Shown piece by piece: positions 40,836 to 52,879 of a DNA stretch of 64,000 nucleotides (positions are counted from its first letter, which is position 1; each line of letters opens with the position of its first letter). Position numbers and translations under genes: made by a program. The DNA is from Acanthosoma haemorrhoidale (Eukaryota; Arthropoda; Insecta; Hemiptera; Acanthosomatidae): NCBI GenBank assembly GCA_930367205.1, contig OV884014.1, positions 110,187,138 through 110,251,137 on the forward strand, in the 5' to 3' direction. The notes under the pieces were generated by a model, which saw nothing but the letters and a program-made list of their open reading frames with translations, searched no databases and was not told where the DNA came from.

Positions 40836-43800
40836 ATGTCTTCTTGTCTACCTCTATCTCGTGTAGGCTATAGTGGGGTCACTTCTAGCTGCAATCTTTC
40901 CCGATTATAAATATCATTTATAACGTCACTAACTTAAAATACAATACTGCTCATTTCACCTCATTGTTTTCAGTTTTTATCTACTTACAGTGTCGTTGAT
41001 GTCAATTCGTTTCGAACATACACACAATCTTGTGAAACATTTTTAAAATGCATCAGTAGTATATACTAAGTATTTATAAGGCATTTTCCAAATTCCGTTT
41101 CAAAATTGAGACTTTTCAGCAACTGTCAGTCCCATTGGATGCTTCGTAGTGAATATTTGCGTGGAATTCTGACGATTACATCTCGTCATGCATGCAAATG
41201 TTGGAATTAAATGACCTTTTTCATTCAATGCATTCTTAACTCATCCGCGCGCGCGATCCTCTGGGATGTATCCTTTTCATGCAAAATGTTAATTATCTAT
41301 TGTATGTTTATATTATTTATTCTAATTTTATTCTTATTATTCTCAATAGGTCATAAACATATCAGATGGTGAATAAATGAATAGTGTCTAGTTCGGCACT
41401 AATACCCGAATGAAGCGCTCATGTTTGGATATCTTCTTGTGTTGATGAAAAAACCATGTTGTGTTTTCATCAAGTTTATAAAATTGATGTTTTGACGTTC
41501 TATATACGCCTCCATAAGGTCCTAGTGAGAAAATGGATGTATACTCCTTAAGACATATTGGCGAACTCTTTACATTTGTTTTTCATCAGCCTTCCATGTG
41601 TCTCCTCATGGCTGACTATGTATCACAGTGCATATTATATATCCATTACATTTCGAATATATTAAACATCGCTCAGGGCCTCCCTTAAGGATTTCATGTA
41701 TCTTTGAGCTTTCTCGTTTCACCTCACACTCACATGGATGATACACCATTTGAACAGTGCAACGACTCCTTATCATGGCGTGCTCCTCTTCATTAAACAA
41801 CTACTTTGCATAACTGCATGTAAATTATTGAGGAGCCTTACGTAAGGCTCTCATCAAATTTAATAACCCACGTAATGCACGCCGCGTTCACAGTTAGTCT
41901 TAGCTGAAGGAACACGTTATTATTTTAAGCTAAGGCCTCCATCCAGTCTCTCCTTGCGTTCCCTGCCCCTTATGGCATACTCTCCGAAGGTAATGAAGAT
42001 TGTGTACCTCTAATGTGTCGAATAAGAAAATACCGTATTCATTTTTGTATAAGACAAGTTGTGTACCCATAACAGGAGTGAGAGAGAGATGTAGTTGACA
42101 GTTAATATTGCCCTTTCGTGATTTTTTTAAGTGGCTCTGGTGCCACGAGTAATCGATAGCCTTTAAAAAACAAACAAAGAAAAACTATTCGTGCAACTCG
42201 ACCCCAGCTGAACTTTAAAAGTTTACACCCAGTTCAGCTCAAAGGGAGAGAGTTTTTGTAGCAGCTGCGGGTCAGTCCCAATTCGTCTAACCATCTTTAT
42301 CTACTTCAAAAGCAGTAGTCAGTCTGTTGCTACTTAAAAGTCGAGGAAAATATTTTTTTTTTAAAACTAACGTGCAAAATGTTCAGTTTGCCTAATTATT
42401 AAGATCTCTCAACAATTATTTAAGATTTTAAATTATATTATATTATTATTAGTAGTAGTACTATGACTTATATATTAAATTATAAATCTTCTGTCTCTCC
42501 ACAATATCGTTTAGTCAAACAAAAAAGTTTTCCACAGCTCGAACTAAGTTGGCAATTGATGGTGTGAAAAACTTACTAAATTTGAAATTATTTATATTAA
42601 CTCAGACTCTAAAATAGGTTTGCTAACTTTACTGGATTCAGAGCCGTATATTGCGAAGAGACGGAAAATTTATTGTTTAATTATATCCTTCCACAACCGG
42701 AACTAGACCATTTATTAATTATTATGCCCGGTTTTACCCAATAAATATAATAATTATTTAAGATTAAATGAGGTAACCTTATTAACATATGATGTTGACT
42801 TTAAACCTCTGCCTCAAAAGCTTAGTTTTGATTTTCTTAATCGGGATTCGCTGCTCATTCACCCTCACGAGGTCGAGAGGTTCCCTTCCATCCCTCAGAA
42901 TATATCCTCACCATATTGACGTTGGCGCATGACAGTTGAGCAGCGATTGTTGAGTTAAATAAAACTCCGTCTAGTAACCGTGGTGGTTCAGGGACGCCCT
43001 GAGGTTTGGGCCGACGTAGGCAGAAAACTCGCTGAGTGCGGCAGCTCGTGTCAGCTTCACCGACTGTCTGTATGCGGTAAATATTCGCCTCCGGTCGAAA
43101 TGTGAACAGGAACTTCGGGATATGAACCGTAGTTATTATATATATGCGTTAGGTGTAAACTAAAACAATAAACAAACATGATTATGTTTATTGTTTTATT
43201 GAGACTTCTGAGGTACTGACTCTTGGGTCTATTATTACATAATATGTTCAATTAATAACGATTGACAGATAATAAACAGATAATACCCGAGTTTTATTCA
43301 GGGGGATAATGGTTACCGCCCCCGGGGCTATTATTAGGGCCGGCCCACTGACTCATGGGGTGGCGGTGAGTTTTTAACTCGCTTTATTGGATCGTAGGCT
43401 TACCCCATTACTTCCTCGGGCTTTTCTTGATTGAGTTTTTTACAGTCTATTTAACTTATTTATCAACTCGGGCCGCTCCTGCAGTCTTGATGATATTAAC
43501 ATCTATTAGGTATGGAGGGGATAAATTAACCAACGATAAAAGCATAGATTATTGTATCGCTCATAGAGTAGATAACAGTTAAACTGTATAACAGGGAATT
43601 CGCTTCCACGAGCTGTTACACAGATAATGTTTAGTAAGCATCAAAAAAATAATTCCTGTGAATTATACAAATGGTTTTATCACCGCTGTGAAAAAGTTTT
43701 TTTGTAATTTCGGTCTTTTCGGAGTTTCTTTTATCGGGTCATCATAGCAAACTGACATTCATACTATCGCTGGTTGAGTCGGTAGGTTGACTAACATAAA

Positions 43801-44427
43801 AACTAAAAAGATTTATCAATCAAAAGCTCGTAAGTTTTTATTCCAGTTACGACATAGACGGTAGCGTTAGAACATAAGACCTCCCAAACCCACTGATACA
43901 AGGAACATCTACACCACACTTAGCTGCTACCATTCAACAACCACTGTGAAGGGATATAGACATTACAAATTAATAACAAATAACAATCTTCGAATGTAAC
44001 TTCAATCATACAGGGGAGCTTTCAATGTCACACACATGCCATTTTTATCATATTTACTGGCCGTTTCCTGTTTGTGACGCTACTGCAGTTTTGAATCAAT
44101 ACACAATTTTAAAAAAACCAAAACAAACTGTTGATTGAAGGATCATTTTTTCCTTTAAACAACTATAGCTCAGAATGAGTAATAGTTAACACTCCCCAAA
44201 CATCTCACATTTTTTTATAAGTATTTTCTGTACAAGAAAGAATAAATATATTTGTTTAATGTTTTTTGTTACCTCGTTCAATTATAACTTTAGGACGAAA
44301 TGTTCTGAATTAAAGCATTATTTGATAATGCACACCCGATTCTAAGCTACAAGGCCCCATCAATATCATTATCATTGATTTTTTAAATGCTAAGATATTT
44401 TTGATTTAAGTAAGCAACACAGCTTAC
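40836..44427. other. No gene seen; right part of the spacer
   Basis: AT-rich. A short CG-alternating run lies at about 41247-41256. GC-richer patches occur at 42960-43080 and 43315-43480. No domain is recognised on either strand. Confidence 0.5.
43161..43198. repeat. Perfect 14-bp inverted repeat (hairpin)
   Basis: TAAAACAATAAACA at 43161-43174 and its exact reverse complement at 43185-43198 enclose a 10-base loop. There is no adjacent T/U run arrangement or gene to suggest a specific role. Confidence 0.85.
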
Positions 44428-44926
44428 TTAATTTCCAGAATGGGATCATGCGAAAAGTGGTCCGACCTCTTTCGAGAGGTTGAAGAACGCTGATCTGCAC
44501 CCGTTGCTTGGTGTGCCGTCGGTGGGTGAGTTCATTCATCCGCCGGAGAAACATTAAGTTTTTTGTTGACTCGTTGCAACACCTGAAAAACCCAGTGTTT
44601 AACACTATGAACCCACCACCCCTCCCGCATCGATGGCAACAGACTGTCGGGGAAAAATTAGGTTAAGAATTAACATGTAAGTTAGTTTTAAGGTTGATCA
44701 AAAAGGTGAGCCCCATCACCTTTATTAGTCAGTTTAGTCTCGTCACGTATAATGTATATCATTATGCTTATTTATTCGATTATATAATTTCTATAAAATA
44801 ACAAAACCTGTATATAATGTAGCGACACTACAGGAAATACAAAATAATTTGTAAATATATTCAACTGAGGATCTATAATTGTATATAATTATCTGTAAAT
44901 TTTAAGGGGCTGTTAAAGAAAAAAAA
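44428..44926 (+). mobile_element. LINE family B, mirror copy
   Basis: Plus-strand counterpart of 36236-36720, ending in A9 at about 44919-44927. The coding C-terminus is decayed: the RRHIKFF-type segment lies near 44540 with a frame change. Opposite-strand frames are shadows. The homology to family B stops at about 44428, upstream of which the sequence is unrelated. Confidence 0.85.
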
Positions 44927-45690
44927 AGTTTAAGTAAGAGAAATATGGGAAACTCTTGTTTGGGTACGAATTGTTCTTTGCAAAAGGTGCTGTGTGTTTC
45001 TTTAAGTCATAGCTCTATAGTCATTCTTTACATACAGCTGGGACTATTCTGACGTATTTGTATAACTTTTCAAATAATATAACTGCGCATAGAAATAAAT
45101 TAATTTGAAGAGAGTTGGGGGGGGGGGACAAAAATGAGACTTTATTATAAAGAGGACTACTTCAGTTGTGGAACTTGCTTATTAAAACCCGGGTCTTTTG
45201 TCGGTCCATCTCCCGCCGAAAATTAAGTAATATCAAGTCACCTCTTCGTGGGGAATCCTGATTATTTATAGTAGACTACCGGCATCGGTTGTTACCATGG
45301 ATACCGCACAAAATAAAAAGATACTTCGAAATAAAACGGTATGTAAAAATGGACATAATGTTTTATATTTGTTACTGACACCTTGTCGTTTCATCAAAAA
45401 TTGCGCTATTTTTCATAAACAATACATTTTATTATGTATATTTTATTAAATATGTTTGCTAAAGATGTTCATGTATGTATGTTCATCTCAATTTAACACT
45501 TATTCAATCAAAACTCTACTTATTAAAACACAACTTTTTTTTTTTCTCAGCTCTTAAACTTTAAAAATGTGTAGAATAAGGGAAAAATAAAGTAAAATTT
45601 ATTTGGGGTGAACGGATCCTTTTACTAGGAGGGCCTATTTGAAGGTTGGGTGAGGGAATTAAGGAGTGTGGGAGACCTCGGTAGAGGTGT
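44428..45690 (-). repeat. Right arm of the inverted duplication
   Basis: Reverse complement of 35497-36720. It holds LINE B (44428-44926), the shared flank with a G11 run at 45117-45127, and the first ~150 bases of a longer LINE A copy. A small insertion with repeated ATGT near 45460-45485 distinguishes it from the left arm. The inner border falls inside LINE B coding sequence. Confidence 0.93.
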
Positions 45691-46185
45691 AAATGTCACG
45701 GTGCAGTGTTGAGAGTCCACTGAAGGCTGAGCCTAGAGTCTGTCTAGGCATGTAGTGCAAGCTCATTCAATTGGATAGCAGTGATGGGTGACAGTCAGGG
45801 CTTGTTGTTGGTTGGCCAAGGGCCGTTATGTCCACCATCTTGTCTGATTTCCCAGACCTAGTGAGTTTCCATCTTGCAGGTAGCGGTGGGGGTTGCAGTG
45901 TTTCATCGAGTCAAAGAACTTGATGTGTCTTCTTCTGATGGCTTCAGTGATGGGTGGGACCTCGAACTTTCCGTCTATGTCGGTAGCCTTCATTTCTCGA
46001 AAAGGGGTGTGCCATAGTGCCGAGCGCAGGATGTTGTTCTGGAAGTGCTGGAGTCTTGTTATGGCGCTGGTGTGGAGAAAACGGAAAAGCGGAGTCCCAA
46101 ACAGTAGAGGCCTCAGTACGTTCTTATATATCAACAGCTTCAGCCTAAGGGATATAGCCGGGCTTGTGATGAGGTGCAGTCACCC
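45536..46185 (-). mobile_element. LINE family A, 5'-truncated copy
   Basis: Poly(A) as T11 at 45535-45545, a 3' untranslated region, then an open coding segment at 45826-46134 with YKNVLRPLLFGTPLF, LQHFQNNILRSALWHTPF and RRHIKFFDSMK. It is followed by a frameshift that replaces the usual Pro-rich end. Homology continues to about 46180 (HLITSPAISLRL block). The 5' end abuts unrelated sequence. The + strand frame at 45893-46213 is a shadow. Confidence 0.87.
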
Positions 46186-46603
46186 AGTGATGCCTTCCCA
46201 TACGAAATTTTGAAATTGATGTTCCTTAAATTAAAATTAATGAGCATGTACTAGTTTTTTGTTTTTTTTCTATATTTTCTGTTTTTATACTCAAGAACAG
46301 TCTTTAAACAATATAGAATAGGATGGAATTTTTTTGATATGTTTATGTGTCTCCTGTTTTTGTGTCAAAGTCATTGTCGCCTTTACTTGGATAAAGTCAA
46401 TCTTTAAGCAATGACCAAATTAGTGATTAGCCACCCACCCGTCTGTACGTGTCAACATCGCGCCAAGTAGCCCCTCCATCCCAAGCGTCTAATACCATAA
46501 CGGCGACTATACTCAAATAGTCAAAGCTATAGAAAATGGAGAAATAAATTTTCACGCTAAGGTTATCTGTAATCATTTCCTAAAAGCTTAATCTAAACGA
46601 AGT
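46186..46603. other. No gene seen
   Basis: AT-rich and featureless. Confidence 0.5.
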
Positions 46604-46690
46604 TTTTTTTTTTTCTTTTTACGTAGTAGCGTTTCATAATTTTGGCAGCTCAGTCGAGAATTCACGGGAGCAGGGCGCTCAGGTAAGACG
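46604..46690 (+). promoter_or_regulatory. Candidate short exon or TSS with GTAAGA donor
   Basis: A pyrimidine tract (46604-46620) precedes TTTTGGCAG, then about 34 GC-rich bases containing an initiator-like CTCAGTC, ending in GCTCAG followed by GTAAGACG at 46684. This can be read as a short internal exon or as a transcription start with a tiny first exon. No neighbouring exon can be identified. Confidence 0.25.
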
Positions 46691-47375
46691 CAGACCCACA
46701 CGATCTGAACGCGCCGCGTGAGCATTTGGGCGCCTACTTAGTTTGTACTTAACACCTCGTGGAATTTCGTTAGTTTCGATAGTCACATTAAAATGGCAGT
46801 AAACTATATTGCAATATGGACTACAGCCAGTATAGTCCACCATTTTCCAAAATTATATTTAATTTAAATCAAATAACACACTAACACAATAATTACCAAT
46901 ATATGTCACTGTATGATCTAACGTTCCGGTTTTAAAATCCAGTTAGTTTTTGATGGAGTCCGTCCTTCAAAAGTCAACATTCTTGTATTTCAGTCAGGCC
47001 GGGTCACATCGGTATGGCCCTGTGACCTGAAACTATATTTATACTAAATTTGTGACCTTGGGTCACGGGCTTACGCCTCCTTCTTGCCTGGGAATAATCT
47101 GAAAAGTGCCTATTGCCAATACCATAACCACACTGGTGGTACAATGAATCATCATGACTAACACGGAACGCTTTCCGCTAAGGAAGTATGATAATTTTCA
47201 TGTTCTGTGGTCTACTTTTCCTAGTAAATGTTTTCCTCAAAAACTCTCCATAAATCAAATATCCCTACATTTTTTTTTTTAAATAAATTATCTCACAATT
47301 GTGAACTTTGGACATTTTACCAAAGTGCCGTGAACTTAAATTCGATTTTAAACTCCATTCCAGAGACTGCTACTA
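46691..47375. other. No gene seen
   Basis: GC-richer to about 46745 and again at 46995-47100; otherwise AT-rich. Nothing recognisable. Confidence 0.5.
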
Positions 47376-47483
47376 GAGAGCGCTGAACTCTATCCGTTTA
47401 TTAAACACGTTTGTTAAAAAGTTACTGAGTACCTAAAATTATCAATTTGTTAAAGTTCGCCTATTGTGCAAAACAAATAAATT
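47376..47483 (+). repeat. Direct repeat, copy 1
   Basis: About 110 bases from GCTACTAGAGAGCGCTG to AAATAAATTGTTAACA, matched in the same orientation at 47999-48122. Shared blocks include AAAAAGTTAC, GAGTAC, TTCGCCTATT and GCAAAACAAATAAATTGTTA. Confidence 0.85.
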
Positions 47484-47998
47484 GTTAACAGTTGAATTAT
47501 CGGCATAAAAAAAAATTATTAAATAAGCTGTTTATATTATAGGCTCTCAGAACTTTCGGAATAACTTTTAAATTCTTCTTCTTTTCTCTCTGTGATGTGT
47601 CCTTACCGAGGAGGAAAAGTCACAACTTCAAATCTTAAATTTCTTTTGATCTAGAATTGAGTATTTTATGAAAATAAAAAAGTTCGAATATTATTATGAC
47701 TATATGCCGGTAAAAAATAATTCTTTTTGCCCTCCGATATCAAATAGAACGACCCATTCGTAAAAAAATTAGGCCTGAGAAACAATACGGATAGAAACTT
47801 GTTGTTCCACTAAGAGATTGTTTGGCCGATGTAACAAACAGCCTAATTGATGCGAGTTAGTCTGTGACAGCGCCCGCTCCTCTTGCGCAATGCACATGGT
47901 CATGCTACGTTCACGCATGGTTCGAATCCCGTAGCATTGCCAGCATTGATAGTATTTCAGAACCATGCGAGTTTTATGTAAAGACATATTCAATGCTC
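47484..47998. other. Segment between two direct repeats
   Basis: About 515 bases. A B-box-like GGTTCGAATCCCG lies near 47930 next to an ATGCTACG/CGTAGCAT inverted repeat. No coding domain. A 74-codon minus-strand frame at 47769-47993 is not recognised. Confidence 0.4.
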
Positions 47999-48122
47999 AA
48001 TGCCTGCTAGAGGGAGCTGTACTCTTATTAAATGTTTGTCAAAAAGTTACAGAGTACTTAGTGCCTAAAACTATCACTTTTTTAAATTTCGCCTATTACG
48101 CAAAACAAATAAATTGTTAACA
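47999..48122 (+). repeat. Direct repeat, copy 2
   Basis: Second copy of the repeat at 47376-47483, with small indels. The pair may be LTR-like ends of a very short element, or two insertions of one dispersed repeat; neither copy has clear TG...CA ends. Confidence 0.85.
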
Positions 48123-50604
48123 TGCGGATTTTAAATTCAGACCTCCTAACTCTAACTGTGATCTAAGCCAGGAGCGAGAGGATACTTTGAGCAACATTAA
48201 TGTTTTCAATCTTATCCCATCAGCATGAAGTGAAACAGTAAAAGAATGGTCAATGAGTGCCCTGCCAGCGAAAACGCCCCGGGAAGGTGTCTCACAGAAG
48301 GTGTTAAGTCCGGCAGCATTCCGAATACTTTCTTAAGGACAAACAAGCTGCCTTCAACCATGCCCCCTGTCTTAGGTACAGTGAAGCAGGCTGCAATAAC
48401 CTTCTAATAAACATATGTTTCCTGCTCATTGCATAACCTCTCACCTGCACTTCGTACCTGCCTCTATCAGTCTCAAACATTCCTGTATTAATAGTGTGTA
48501 TTGTAAATTATTAAATTATTTTCTATTTATACTTGATATGTTTTTGTATAATGAAATGTGTAAATTATGTACTTTCGGATAGATGGCTTGTTCGAAGGCA
48601 AATAAATAAATGTTATTAATATCACGAAATTTCATAAAAAAATTTGTATTTCTAACAATCTCTTTCCGTACGTTACTTTAAGTCTCTCAAAACATCACAA
48701 GTTGCTATATTTCTTTAATATATTTTCAAAGATGATTACGATGTTGCAATTTTATAAAAAAAAAATTTCTTGTTCTCATTCGCTTTTAATTTGCACGATA
48801 CGTTTTAGCATTTAAAATATATTAAGAAATATTTATGGTACTTAATGTCTCTAGTTAAGCAATTATTTTTCAACGGTCCTTATATTTTCCTTTTAGACAA
48901 ACAATTTTCACCATTGGGATGACATAACTCAACTAATAATTATTAGTAAGTAAAATATAATTTTTTAAATAATGTAAAACTAACCACTTCCAATCGTTGA
49001 AAAATAAAAACAGACAAGGCACACAGTCGTAAAAATGATTCGATAGATCTTATAGATTATCATTATAGACACCTCGATGGATGATCCTTAGTATTTGGTA
49101 ATGGTCAAAGTTTGATGAAATAACAAAACATAAATGAAGATTTTAGAACGCTAACAAAAGAGATGGGGCATACTTAATAACCAAAAGTTTTTTTTTTGTT
49201 TTTTTTATGTTTTGGTTACTTAATTTTTGTGTTTGGATAAACATGCATGTATTTTAACAAAAATGCTCATTATTTTTTGTTTTATTCGAAATCATTTAAT
49301 AAATATTTAAGAGACACGCGTCTCACTTGTTAATGTTTCATAATTGTACGCAGTTAGTTATTTTATATATATTCATTATTGGACATATATATTCAAAAAA
49401 AAAATCTTATACTTAATAAAAAAGTTCGCGAATGTCAGTGATCTATGTATCACCTTTATTAACTTGTTAACTAAAGTGATGCTTGTTTTAAAATTTAATC
49501 ATAACAAACGAATTATGATGTTTAGTTTAGGATAAAAATGAACTAAGTAATCAATAGTTATGACTGAGTTACATTACTAGTAGACTATTTATTGCCGGTA
49601 CCAGAAACTTTTTAGTTAGGCTTAACGAATTGTAAGCATGGATGAGGTAGGATTTCTCAGCTAAGATAGCTTAAGTCAAAATACATCGGTTATATTTAAA
49701 CTACCAGCACGTGTGTTCTTATCGTATTAGATCTAGTGATTACTCTGTCTTCTAACAATAAAGATATTATCCTGATACTATCATGGTTTGGGAAAAACCC
49801 GGCGGTTTGAGCGTGTTAAAACATCACCCCCTACAAACCCGATAGTAAATTTGAATCGCTAGCTGCTAAATAGAATTTGTGGGAATTATTTTACTAAACC
49901 CATTGATAACGTTTTATTCTATTCTATTAACTGAGATATTTTGAGAGTTGAGAGAATTTTGTCGATTGAAAAATGAGAATGATTAGCACAAATAAATCAA
50001 ATATATTTGTATTCTCTTTGGTCATATATCTTTGCAACAGGACTTTAAAAATTCTGTAAATTATTGATGGTTTAATTATAATTGGTTAAGCTTGTTCTAA
50101 TTTTCAGTCGTTCAAGCACACATGCGCCACCATAAACGGTTTTTTTAACAGAATAAAATATTAGTTCTACCAAAATTTAATTTATTTATTTTTAGGAGTA
50201 AGGATCCAGTGTCTCTTTTAAAGCTTGAAGTAGCACTGTGCGAGAGCCCTTGAAATTTTAGTTGACTCCGACCTCTTCCCCAATTACACAAGTCCCCCCC
50301 CCCCGAAATACCGGGAGTTAATTAAAATTAGCTGAAGTTACTGTATTAAAAAAGATATATATTACATTTATGGCGCATAAAAAATATATCTGTATAATAT
50401 ATTAACCAGGAAAGCATTTGACCTCAGGCAAAAATGTTATTTAAAAGACAAATAGTGAAGATATTCTCATTTATATTCGGTCGTAGGAGTGCTTTTTATT
50501 ATTAAATAAAATGTAACACGTTTTTCGGACAGTTATATTTTTACTCAATTCCATTAAATTTGAAATCATTAGAATTTGATATATTTACTGAATAATCCTA
50601 TTGC
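48123..50604. other. No gene seen; AT-rich
   Basis: No recognised coding domain on either strand. A C11 run lies at 50294-50304. Confidence 0.5.
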
Positions 50605-50870
50605 AATTAACCCTATGACCCCACCACCCTTCCCGCATCGATGGCAACAGACTCGGAGAGTTGGGGAAAATTAGGTTAAGATTTTGTTTGCCTGATGTAA
50701 GTTAGTTTTAAGTTTTATGCTTCATAAGGTGAGCACCATCACTTTTTAAACAAGTATAGCCAATGAATGTATAACGTATTTGTAACAATCGCAAATCACA
50801 GTGTGGAATTGTTAGAAATTGTATAAAATGTAGCCATGCCACAGGACATATAATATTCAACTATTTTAAA
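50605..50870 (+). mobile_element. Diverged LINE family B 3' fragment
   Basis: Starts with a near-identical match to 44606-44730 (ATGACCCCACCACCCTTCCC, then CATCGATGGCAACAGACT) and continues with weaker matches through AAGGTGAGCACCATCAC and GTATAAAATGTAGCCATGCC. It lacks the poly(A) and the coding domain. It is older than the copies in the inverted duplication. Confidence 0.72.
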
Positions 50871-51299
50871 TAGATTCATTTATATAGAATCTTTATTGAA
50901 TTCCATACTTTTTAATAACAAGGGGATATGAAGGGGGAGAAAATTGCTACTATCTAGTCTAACCTAACACCTAACCGCTCTCGGTTATGACTAAATAAAG
51001 TCTTCATTGAAGTGCATATAAATTTCCATTTAGGAAAAACATAAACACAAAAATAAAAAAAAACATTTAAAAAAAAACTAGATGGCATTTCTTCATAAAA
51101 TATTATGCCCTGAGCATTTATGTTTGGGTTATTTACGTATGAAGGCAATATTATGAATTTAATGATTCTGGCTGTGTTGACATTTATCAAACTCAATATG
51201 ACTTTAGTCTCAAATTCCCTCCCAATTAAGGGGCTAATTTCTCCGAAAATTATAACAAACCCTTTTTAAATTGATTTATAAAATACATTTCAATTATTA

Positions 51300-51330
<31 letters not shown>

Positions 51331-51539
51331 GAACGAGGTATGCCAAAACGTACATTCGTCGTGCAACGCTTATAATTTCGTTAGTGAACGAACGTTCATT
51401 GAACGAGACCTTGCCTCACGTCAATGTTTAGTAAATATCTCTGTCCCACACAGGGAGAGTTCATTCATGTAATGTCACATTCATTCTTATCGTCCGCTCT
51501 TCTTTATTTTAGTATTCGTATGATCTAGTAACGATAAAT
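50871..51539. other. No gene seen; long poly(T) at 51298-51326
   Basis: A T run of nearly 30 could be the poly(A) of a minus-strand retroelement, but the adjacent sequence matches none of the families in this window. Confidence 0.45.
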
Positions 51540-51930
51540 CATATTATAAGTATTAAGTGACGTCAGGGCGACATAGGCAGGAATAAAGTTACAAGTTAAT
51601 CGATAAGAACAGCTGATGGAGGGCGACGGATCGATAGTGGTACTAATCGAATCGAGCCGAAGCCTTCGACCGACCGCTGCACTGATTGCTTTGATCTCTG
51701 ATTGGCCGATGGTTTGCGATATAGTTAGTAGCCACATCAAACAGGCAATGGCGGACCGCGGTGTAGTGGATCAGGGACCGGCTTTTAGCGGCTTCCAAGG
51801 CTCCAAGGCTGCCCTTAAAGGAACAGAATCAGTGCTCGGCAGCGAACGAATGGAGAAAACAATACTTCATCCGAATAGTCGTACGATAGAAAATAGCAAG
51901 GTTAGCATAGCTGATAGTTATTTGAGTCGA
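51540..51930. other. CpG-rich block next to the mariner
   Basis: Markedly GC- and CpG-richer than its surroundings, with an inverted CCAAT box (ATTGG near 51700). A 121-codon + strand frame at 51616-51981 runs into the mariner end, so its last part is transposon sequence. No domain is recognised. It may be a regulatory region or relic exon. Confidence 0.25.
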
Positions 51931-52879
51931 GTCATAAGTAACTTCCGTTTTTTTATCAGACATTTATTTTCCTCTCATTAAATAACAAAATTATATTAAT
52001 TTTGAAAAGTGCTCGCTTTTCGTGGAGTTTCTTGTGCACTCTTTGCAATTGCTGAACGTATCTATCCGCAGTAATCGTTAAATTTGACTTCAACAACTCG
52101 TGGTGAATTATTCCTTGACAATCCCACCATACACACAATAAAATCTTTTTGCCATGGATGTTTGCTTTCGGATCTGGTAGGTGTGGTTGATCCTTATCAA
52201 GCCACTGTCTTTTGTGGACGATATTGTCATAGGTAACCCATTTTTCATCGCCTGTTACAATCCTGTTTAAAAAAGGCTCAATTTTTACCCGTGAGAGCAG
52301 ACTTTTGGCGATTGACATGCGATCTTCTTTATTCCGCTCTCTGAGATTGTGAGGTACCCACACTCCTAACTTGCTGACTTTCCCTGATTCCTCCGGGTGG
52401 TTGTTACCAGTTGATTGCGGTGTATCCAACCTTTCTTCCGTACCTCTTGTTGATTGACGTGGATTTTGCTCCAATATTGCCTTTAAAAGGTTGTCGTCAA
52501 AGTCGGAAGGACGTTCCGCCCTCGGTTCGTCTTTTAAGGTCGTATCTCCCCAACGGAATTTTATAAACCAATTTCTAACTGCCCGATCAGTTATTAGTCC
52601 TTCACCATATACACTGCATATTTTTTCAGCTGTCGCCCTAGCACTATTGCCTTGTTTAAATTCCCAAAGCATTACATGACGAATATGTACTTTTTGACTC
52701 TCCATTTCAGAGATTAAAAAAAACAGTTTAACGTAACGTGTATCACACAAAACAGTTGACAAAAGACTAGCTGAAGCCTCGTCTATATAGTGAAAACAAA
52801 AGCTTGTTGTCATGGTAACTCATATCGGGTAGATACGAACAATAGATTCTACTTAGCTGCACCGGAAGTTACTTATGAC
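51931..52879 (-). mobile_element. mariner-family transposon, internally deleted
   Basis: Terminal inverted repeats of 17 identical bases, GTCATAAGTAACTTCCG at 51931-51947 and its reverse complement at 52863-52879. The right end is followed by TA (52880-52881), the mariner target dinucleotide; the left flank reads GA, which suggests one mutation. The 949-bp length is below the usual ~1.3 kb. The transposase is on the minus strand and lacks its C-terminus, so the copy is non-autonomous. Confidence 0.95.
51956..52705 (-). pseudogene. Truncated mariner transposase
   Basis: Cut-and-paste transposase of the mariner (IS630/Tc1/mariner) superfamily. I chose the ATG at 52705 (MESQKV) because the helix-turn-helix DNA-binding region begins there; the frame stays open further upstream to 52813, but those residues are not family-like. 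In order: helix-turn-helix domains (about residues 5-110), the WVPHNL motif, the first catalytic Asp in TGDEKW (codon 52247-52249), and VWWDCQG. The second and third catalytic Asp regions (HDN and the PDLAP-type motif) are missing. About 249 codons remain, against roughly 340-350 in full-length proteins, and the tail is read-through sequence. It should be catalytically dead. Confidence 0.93.

Noticed and set aside
35497..45690. Giant DNA transposon with long terminal inverted repeats
   Set aside because: The arms consist of LINE fragments and ordinary flank, no integrase or polymerase gene is in the spacer, and no target duplication is seen at the outer ends.
47900..47960. tRNA gene, because of GGTTCGAATCCCG
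   Set aside because: No matching A box or acceptor stem; the nearby ATGCTACG/CGTAGCAT pairing does not fit a cloverleaf.
51616..51981. 121-codon + strand frame as a host gene
   Set aside because: Its last part crosses into the mariner terminal repeat and no domain is recognised; the apparent length comes from a CpG-rich block with few stops.
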